A DNA stretch of 64,000 nt from NCBI RefSeq assembly GCF_004361695.1, contig NZ_SNVW01000003.1, positions 124,001-188,000 on the forward strand. The letters are read 5' to 3'. The notes under the pieces are model-generated. The model did no database searches. It had not been told where the DNA came from and saw nothing but the letters and a program-made list of their open reading frames with translations. This DNA comes from Curtobacterium flaccumfaciens (GTDB taxonomy: Bacteria; Actinomycetota; Actinomycetes; Actinomycetales; Microbacteriaceae). Every line of letters starts with the position of its first letter. Position 1 is the stretch's first letter. Below are positions 59,836-64,000 of this stretch, piece after piece. The translations under genes and the position numbers were made by a program.

Positions 59836-62538
59836 TCAGCCGAACAGGCTGCGCAACCAGGCGAGGAGCGCCGCGAGTGCGGCGAGCGCGTCGGCGAGCG
59901 AGCCGCCGCCGTGCCCCGGCTCGCCTCCGTGACCGGGCCCGCCACCGTGCCCGGGGTTCCCGCCGTCACCCGGGGTGGTGACGCCGGGCAGGTCGATGCC
60001 GACCAGGATCGGGTCGTGGTCGCTCGCGCGGTACACGTCGTCCTGGTACAGGTCCGTGACGTTGTAGTCGTAGCGGCTGTACTCCAGGCCGACGGACTCG
60101 ACCGAGTTGATGTTCCAGATGTCCACGCCCGTCACGGTCTTCAGGGCCGCCGGCGAAGCGAACACGTGGTCGAGCGAGCCGCTCAGGCCACTGAACACGT
60201 AGGACCACTCGGAGGCGTCCCGCGTCGGCCCGAGGTCGGTGTAGCCGGCCTGGTCGAGGACGGCCACCGGGTCCTCCTGGCTGTAGGCGTTGAAGTCGCC
60301 GAGCATGAACACCTTGTCGGTGCCGGCCTGCCGCTGCATCGCGGTCGAGAACGCGACGAGCGCCGTCGACTGGGCGACGCGGGAGGCGTTCGACGCGCCC
60401 TGGCCGTCGCCCTGGTCGGCGTCGGCCCCCGTGCCGGACCCCTTCGACTTGAAGTGGTTCGCGATCACCAGGAAGGTGTCCTTCGCGGACGGCTTCGACG
60501 GCTTCCCGTTCCCCTTGCCGGGCTTCGTGGTGACCGGGGCGAAGGCCTGCGCGAGCGGCTGCCGCGCGTTCGCGAACGCCGTCGAGTCGGTGAGGATCGT
60601 CGAACCGCCGACCGGCTGCACGCGGTCCTTCTTGTAGATGAGCGCGAGCCGGATGACGTCCTCGCTCGCGGGGAGCTTCGACGGCGACTTCGCGTACGCC
60701 CAGGTGTCCTTGCCCGTCGCCTGGTTGAGCGCGGCGACGAGGGTGGCCACGGCGGCGTCCCGGTCCTGGCCGAAGCGGGCCGAGTTCTCGATCTCCTCGA
60801 GGGACACCACGTCCGCGCCGAGGCCGTTGATCGCCTTGACGATCTTCACCTGCTGGCGGGCGAGGTCGTCCGCGTTCGCCGCACCACGGGCGTCGCAGCC
60901 GTCCCGCACCGTGACGGGGTCGCCGTCGCGGTCGGTGTAGTACGTGCAGCCGGTGAGCTGGTCGCCGGTCGTCGGGAAGTAGTTCAGGACGTTGAACCCG
61001 GCGAGGCGGATGTCCCCGCCGACCTGCTCCGGCGCCGCGGTGCGGACGTCCGAGAACGACGCGGGCAGGTCCGCCTTCGGGGTCGCCCCGGTGATCGGCG
61101 ACGTCGGCTGGAACTTCCACGAGTCGTTCCGGTAGTCGAGGACGACCGGCTTCGCGAAGGTCGCGGTGGCGCCGACCGTGACCGGGCCCTGGGTGAGCCA
61201 CGAGACCGGGATCGACTGGTTCGCCGCGCTGAGGAAGTTCGTGCTCGCTCCGTCGTCGAGGACGACCTTGCGGGCCGCGTTGTCCGCCGTCACGGCCGCT
61301 GCCCCGGCGCTGCCCGGGCGGGCGACCTCGGTCGGCTGCAGGAGCCGCTTCGTGCCGGAGGCCAGGACGACCTCGCCGTACTGGTTCGTCGTGTAGTTGT
61401 CGGCGACCGTGTAGGCACCCTGGGGCGCGACGAGCATGCTCTCGAGCGACTCCCGCTGCGCGTCGGTCCGCGGGAAGGCCAGGGTGGCCGGGACGGGCTG
61501 GACCACACCGGCGGCGGGGAGCTTCGTCAGGCCGGCGGCGGTGGGCACCGTCAGCTCGGTCAGGCCGTTGAACTCGGAGACGGTGCCGGTCAGGCGGACC
61601 GCGTCGCCGATCGCCACGCTGCCGGCGGTCGCCGACGAGTAGACGAAGACCGCGTCCGACGCGGTGTGCGTGGCGAGGTCGAGCGCCCCGCCGGTGCCGG
61701 CGGTCTGGACCGTGTAGCCGGAGAACCCGCCGGTGGCGTAGACCGCCGTGACGACGCCGTCCGTGGTGACGGCCTTGCCGGCGTAGGGCGATGCCGTGCC
61801 GGTGCCCTGCAGCTGCGCGATCGTGACCTGCTCGGCCGGGGTGCCCGGGTCGGTCGGGTCCGTGGGGTCGGTCGGGTCGGTCGGCTGGCCGGTCTCGCCC
61901 GCGGCGTTCTCGGGCGTGATCGTCGACGTGACGGTGAAGTCCGCCGCGTTCGAGTCGGTGTCCGTGGTGCCCTGGCGGGTCAGGCCGTCCGGCACGGAGT
62001 TCGCCGTGCCCGCCGTGGCGACCGCGGTCTCGAACGTGTTCGACGTCCCGTAGCCGAGCAGGTCGACGACGCCCGGCGTGCCGGCGGTGACCGCGCCCGC
62101 GGGGAGCGACAGCGCCGTCGCCTGGTCCGCGAGCACGAGGGTGCCGGTGGAGCCGGAGGGGTTGAGGCCGGTGACGGCGTCCGCCTCGGGCAGGGCCTCG
62201 CCGGTGGTGCCGTTCGAGCCCATCTGCACGAGGTACGTGCCGTGCGCCGGGACGGAACCGCTGAGCTTGCCGACGGCGGGGGTGCCGGTGCCGGTCGCGG
62301 CGCGGTACTGCACCGACCAGCCGTCGACGCTGACGGCGGTGTCGGTCGGGTTCCCGAGTTCGACGAACTTGTTCGTGAAGGGCTGGTTCGCGCTGCCGCC
62401 CTTGAGGTAGGCCTCCTCGATGACGAGCCCGGTGCCAGCGGGGTTCGCAGCGGCCGTGGTGACGGAGACGAGCGGGGCCGCGAGGAGCGCTGCGGCAGCG
62501 GTGGCGCACAGCAGGGTGCGCCCGACGGATCTGTGCAT
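59836..62538 (-). CDS. ExeM/NucH-like secreted endonuclease with lamin-tail domain
   Basis: A 900-residue exported protein. Signal peptide ([25 protein letters not shown] core), then a lamin-tail domain (about 35-150: [36 protein letters not shown]), an OB-like domain (about 240-400), and a C-terminal endonuclease/exonuclease/phosphatase domain (about 500-835) with [33 protein letters not shown] and [15 protein letters not shown] Gly/His repeat linker ([16 protein letters not shown]) leads to a final hydrophobic helix that may anchor it. It probably degrades extracellular DNA. ATG with TAGCGT 6 nt upstream. Confidence 0.92.
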   Translation of the reverse strand: MHRSVGRTLLCATAAAALLAAPLVSVTTAAANPAGTGLVIEEAYLKGGSANQPFTNKFVELGNPTDTAVSVDGWSVQYRAATGTGTPAVGKLSGSVPAHGTYLVQMGSNGTTGEALPEADAVTGLNPSGSTGTLVLADQATALSLPAGAVTAGTPGVVDLLGYGTSNTFETAVATAGTANSVPDGLTRQGTTDTDSNAADFTVTSTITPENAAGETGQPTDPTDPTDPTDPGTPAEQVTIAQLQGTGTASPYAGKAVTTDGVVTAVYATGGFSGYTVQTAGTGGALDLATHTASDAVFVYSSATAGSVAIGDAVRLTGTVSEFNGLTELTVPTAAGLTKLPAAGVVQPVPATLAFPRTDAQRESLESMLVAPQGAYTVADNYTTNQYGEVVLASGTKRLLQPTEVARPGSAGAAAVTADNAARKVVLDDGASTNFLSAANQSIPVSWLTQGPVTVGATATFAKPVVLDYRNDSWKFQPTSPITGATPKADLPASFSDVRTAAPEQVGGDIRLAGFNVLNYFPTTGDQLTGCTYYTDRDGDPVTVRDGCDARGAANADDLARQQVKIVKAINGLGADVVSLEEIENSARFGQDRDAAVATLVAALNQATGKDTWAYAKSPSKLPASEDVIRLALIYKKDRVQPVGGSTILTDSTAFANARQPLAQAFAPVTTKPGKGNGKPSKPSAKDTFLVIANHFKSKGSGTGADADQGDGQGASNASRVAQSTALVAFSTAMQRQAGTDKVFMLGDFNAYSQEDPVAVLDQAGYTDLGPTRDASEWSYVFSGLSGSLDHVFASPAALKTVTGVDIWNINSVESVGLEYSRYDYNVTDLYQDDVYRASDHDPILVGIDLPGVTTPGDGGNPGHGGGPGHGGEPGHGGGSLADALAALAALLAWLRSLFG

Positions 62539-62544
62539 GCCCGC

Positions 62545-62550
62545 ACGCTA
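62545..62550 (-). promoter_or_regulatory. -10 box of the nuclease gene, leaderless
   Basis: TAGCGT on the minus strand, 6 nt before the ATG at 62538. Confidence 0.5.
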
Positions 62551-62624
62551 CCGACCTGCGGCGCCGCTCAGGTTTCCGGCGGGTGAACGATCCGTTCCAC
62601 CCCAGCTCGGGGGTGCGTGCGGGG

Positions 62625-62750
62625 CCTGGTCGTTTCGGGCGTACCTGGTCGTTTCGGGCGTACCTGGTCGTTCCGGGCGTACCTGGTCGTTCCGGGCGTA
62701 CCTGGCCGTTTCGGGCGTACCTGGTCGTTCTTTCCGACCAGGTACGCCCG
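62625..62750. repeat. 19-bp tandem array ending in an inverted copy
   Basis: Five full copies of CCTGGTCGTTTCGGGCGTA (starts 62625, 62644, 62663, 62682, 62701) and a partial sixth. The last copy pairs with an inverted CGACCAGGTACGCCCG (62735-62750) in a perfect 16-bp stem with a 7-nt loop. It is between the MBL gene end and the nuclease promoter, so it may terminate the MBL transcript. Confidence 0.92.
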
Positions 62751-62765
62751 ATTCCGCTTTCCATC

Positions 62766-62822
62766 GCGGGCGCGAGGGCGCGCCGCCGCCGCCGCCGCGG
62801 CGGCGCGCCGCCGTCGCGGCGG
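62766..62822. repeat. GC-only tract before the MBL stop
   Basis: CGCCGCCG / CGGCGGCG stretches forming a self-complementary GC-only sequence directly beyond the metallo-hydrolase stop. Confidence 0.65.
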
Positions 62823-62824
62823 CC

Positions 62825-63571
62825 TCAGGCGCTGACCGGCACCCACTCCGTGCCGACCCGGTGCACGGCCGGCCCGTGCCCCGGCAGCAGGATCTCGGGG
62901 ATCGGCAGCGCCCGCGCCGACTCGACCGCCCGCTCCTGGTCCGCCGTGAAGAACGACGTGATCATCCGCGGCCGCGGCGACCACGACGCCGGTTGCGTGT
63001 CGTGCCGGCTCACGACGGCGTCGCCCGTGACGATCGCGTTCGCCGCCGGCAGCAGGTACGCGGTGGACCCGTCGGTGTGCCCCTCGGCGGGCAGCGGCGT
63101 GATCGCCCGACCGTCGAAGTCCGCGCCGGTGAAGGCCCGCGCGGTGGGCACGGTGGTCGGTCGGAGCGCGTCGGACCGGATCGCCCGCGCGAGCCAGCGG
63201 AGGACCCGCGGCGACGCCAGCCGTCCGCCGATCTCCGCGGGGGTCACCTGCTGCCGGACGGGTCCGCGCACGTTGTCGAGCTCGTCGGCGTGCGCCAGGA
63301 CCTGGACGTCCGGGTACCGCGCCAGGATGCCGGGGATCCCGCCGACGTGGTCGACGTGGCCGTGGGTGACGTAGACGCGGCGCAGGTCGTCGAGGTCGTG
63401 CCCGGCGTACCGGACGGTGTCGAGCACGAGGTCGGTGTCGGCGGGGTAGCCGGCGTCGATGAGCGCGACGCCGTCCTCCTCCGCCAGGACGACCCAGTTC
63501 GACACCGGCCCCTCGACGAAGACCACACCGGGGGCGACGGAGACGACGGACCGGGGTTCGCGGGAGCTCAT
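62825..63571 (-). CDS. MBL-fold metallo-hydrolase
   Basis: A 248-residue beta-lactamase-fold enzyme. The metal-binding HxHxDH motif is VTHGHVDHVGGIPGIL near residue 70, with further His/Asp in PLPAEGHTDGSTAYLL, VTGDAVVSRHDTQP and LPGHGPAVH. The group includes thioesterase, glyoxalase II and lactonase types; the substrate cannot be set. The ATG at 63571 overlaps the truA stop by 4 bp (ATGA), so it is translationally coupled to truA. Confidence 0.9.
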   Translation of the reverse strand: MSSREPRSVVSVAPGVVFVEGPVSNWVVLAEEDGVALIDAGYPADTDLVLDTVRYAGHDLDDLRRVYVTHGHVDHVGGIPGILARYPDVQVLAHADELDNVRGPVRQQVTPAEIGGRLASPRVLRWLARAIRSDALRPTTVPTARAFTGADFDGRAITPLPAEGHTDGSTAYLLPAANAIVTGDAVVSRHDTQPASWSPRPRMITSFFTADQERAVESARALPIPEILLPGHGPAVHRVGTEWVPVSA

Positions 63572-64000
63572 CCCTCGACGGTAGCCGAGGGTTCGTCCGC
63601 AGCGCGGCGGGCCCGCGTCTGCGTGGCACGCGCGGCGAGCTCGTCGTCGGCCGGGTAGCCGACCTCGGTCAGGGTGAGCCCCTTCGCCGGCGCTGTCTTG
63701 AACGCGCTCGTCCGGGTCTGCGCGGTGCGCAGCTCCTCGAGGCGGTCCGGCCCGAAGCGCCCCTCGCCCACCGCGATGGTCGCCCCCACCATCGCCCGCA
63801 CCATGGAGTGGCAGAAGGCATCGGCCTGGAGGCGCGCCACCAGCACGCCGTCCGGCTCACGGTCCCAGCGGAACTCCTGCAGCGTCCGGATCGTGGTCGC
63901 GCCCTCGCGCGGCTTGCAGAAGGTCGCGAAGTCGTGCAGCCCCAGCAACCGCAGCGCACCGCGCTCCATCGCCGCCGGGTCCAGCCGCGTCGGGTGCCAC
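63568..64000 (-). CDS. truA: tRNA pseudouridine synthase A, C-terminal part (N-terminus beyond window)
   Basis: About 144 codons at the end of the window, without their start. FATFCKPREGATTIRTLQEF and QADAFCHSMVRAMVGATIAVGEGR are conserved TruA segments; the latter is the RNA-binding and dimer region. TruA makes pseudouridine at tRNA positions 38-40. The catalytic Asp lies in the missing half. The tail TRARRAADEPSATVEG overlaps the MBL gene. The CCTGGAGGCGCG match at 63825-63836 falls inside a conserved region and may be coincidental. Confidence 0.93.
   Translation of the reverse strand, partial: WHPTRLDPAAMERGALRLLGLHDFATFCKPREGATTIRTLQEFRWDREPDGVLVARLQADAFCHSMVRAMVGATIAVGEGRFGPDRLEELRTAQTRTSAFKTAPAKGLTLTEVGYPADDELAARATQTRARRAADEPSATVEG

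Noticed and set aside
59701..62586. Very long open frames antisense to real genes (for example a 961-codon frame opposite the nuclease gene and a 1368-codon one across 4.3-8.4 kb)
   Set aside because: They are Arg/Gly/Ala/Val-rich, lack any family similarity and mirror the codon bias of the true genes on the other strand; typical for such GC-rich DNA.
62625..62750. Possible CRISPR array
   Set aside because: The 19-bp units are directly adjacent without unique spacers, and there are no cas genes.
63825..63836. Dispersed element inside truA
   Set aside because: The match is in a different frame from the RASRP copies and encodes residues typical of the family (ADAFC region), so it may be chance; counted only tentatively.

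Overview
The window is very GC-rich, has many GTG starts and short intergenic gaps, and carries gene orders typical of Actinobacteria: sucC-sucD-DUF6350-purN-purH, rplM-rpsI-glmM-coaA-glmS-acpS-alr-tsaE, and guaB near guaB3. The protein set (PcrA with a Gly-rich linker, KhtTU-type antiporter, Hen1/Pnkp, ExeM-type nuclease) and the large share of apparently leaderless genes suggest Microbacteriaceae, plausibly Curtobacterium or a close relative. The genus is an inference. It is chromosomal, with about 60 genes, no tRNA or rRNA and no recognised transposase.

Layout. 1-16.0 kb: a truncated ABC exporter, purine genes purH-purN, a DUF6350 membrane protein, sucCD, recQ, small membrane and acidic proteins, an MpaB-like oxygenase, a PNPOx-like flavoprotein and pcrA. 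16.1-28.5 kb: a GDPD, a DUF817 protein with a repeat-expanded tail, a BI-1 protein, guaA, DUF3817, SURF1, a KhtT/KhtU-like pair, glpD and guaB3. 28.7-36.2 kb: a branched-chain amino-acid ABC system (livF-G-M-H) divergent from guaB and the lipoprotein livJ. 36.4-42.5 kb: rarD, groES under two CIRCE operators, a THUMP-like methyltransferase, DUF4190 and tsaD-rimI-tsaB. 42.6-48.9 kb: an apparent insert with a membrane protein, a secreted muralytic enzyme with a seven-repeat propeller, and the Pnkp-Hen1 RNA repair pair. 49-59.6 kb: tsaE, two tandem alr genes, acpS, glmS, an AAA ATPase, a glutathione peroxidase, coaA, glmM, rpsI and rplM, forming a cell-envelope-precursor and translation block. 59.8-64 kb: an extracellular nuclease, an MBL hydrolase and the truA C-terminal part.

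The most distinctive signal is not a gene. A dispersed bipartite palindrome family (core CTGGAGGCGCGG) occurs at about a dozen loci, both between genes and inside reading frames, where it often encodes the peptide RASRP. Long near-perfect hairpins (three with GCACAAC-type ends), GC-only tracts and short tandem duplications of gene ends (livF, glpQ, the methyltransferase, alr2) accompany it. A third theme is leaderless initiation: TANNNT boxes lie 6-7 nt before the start codon of about a dozen genes. The window also splits the usual alr-tsaE-tsaB-rimI-tsaD block with the RNA-repair cassette.
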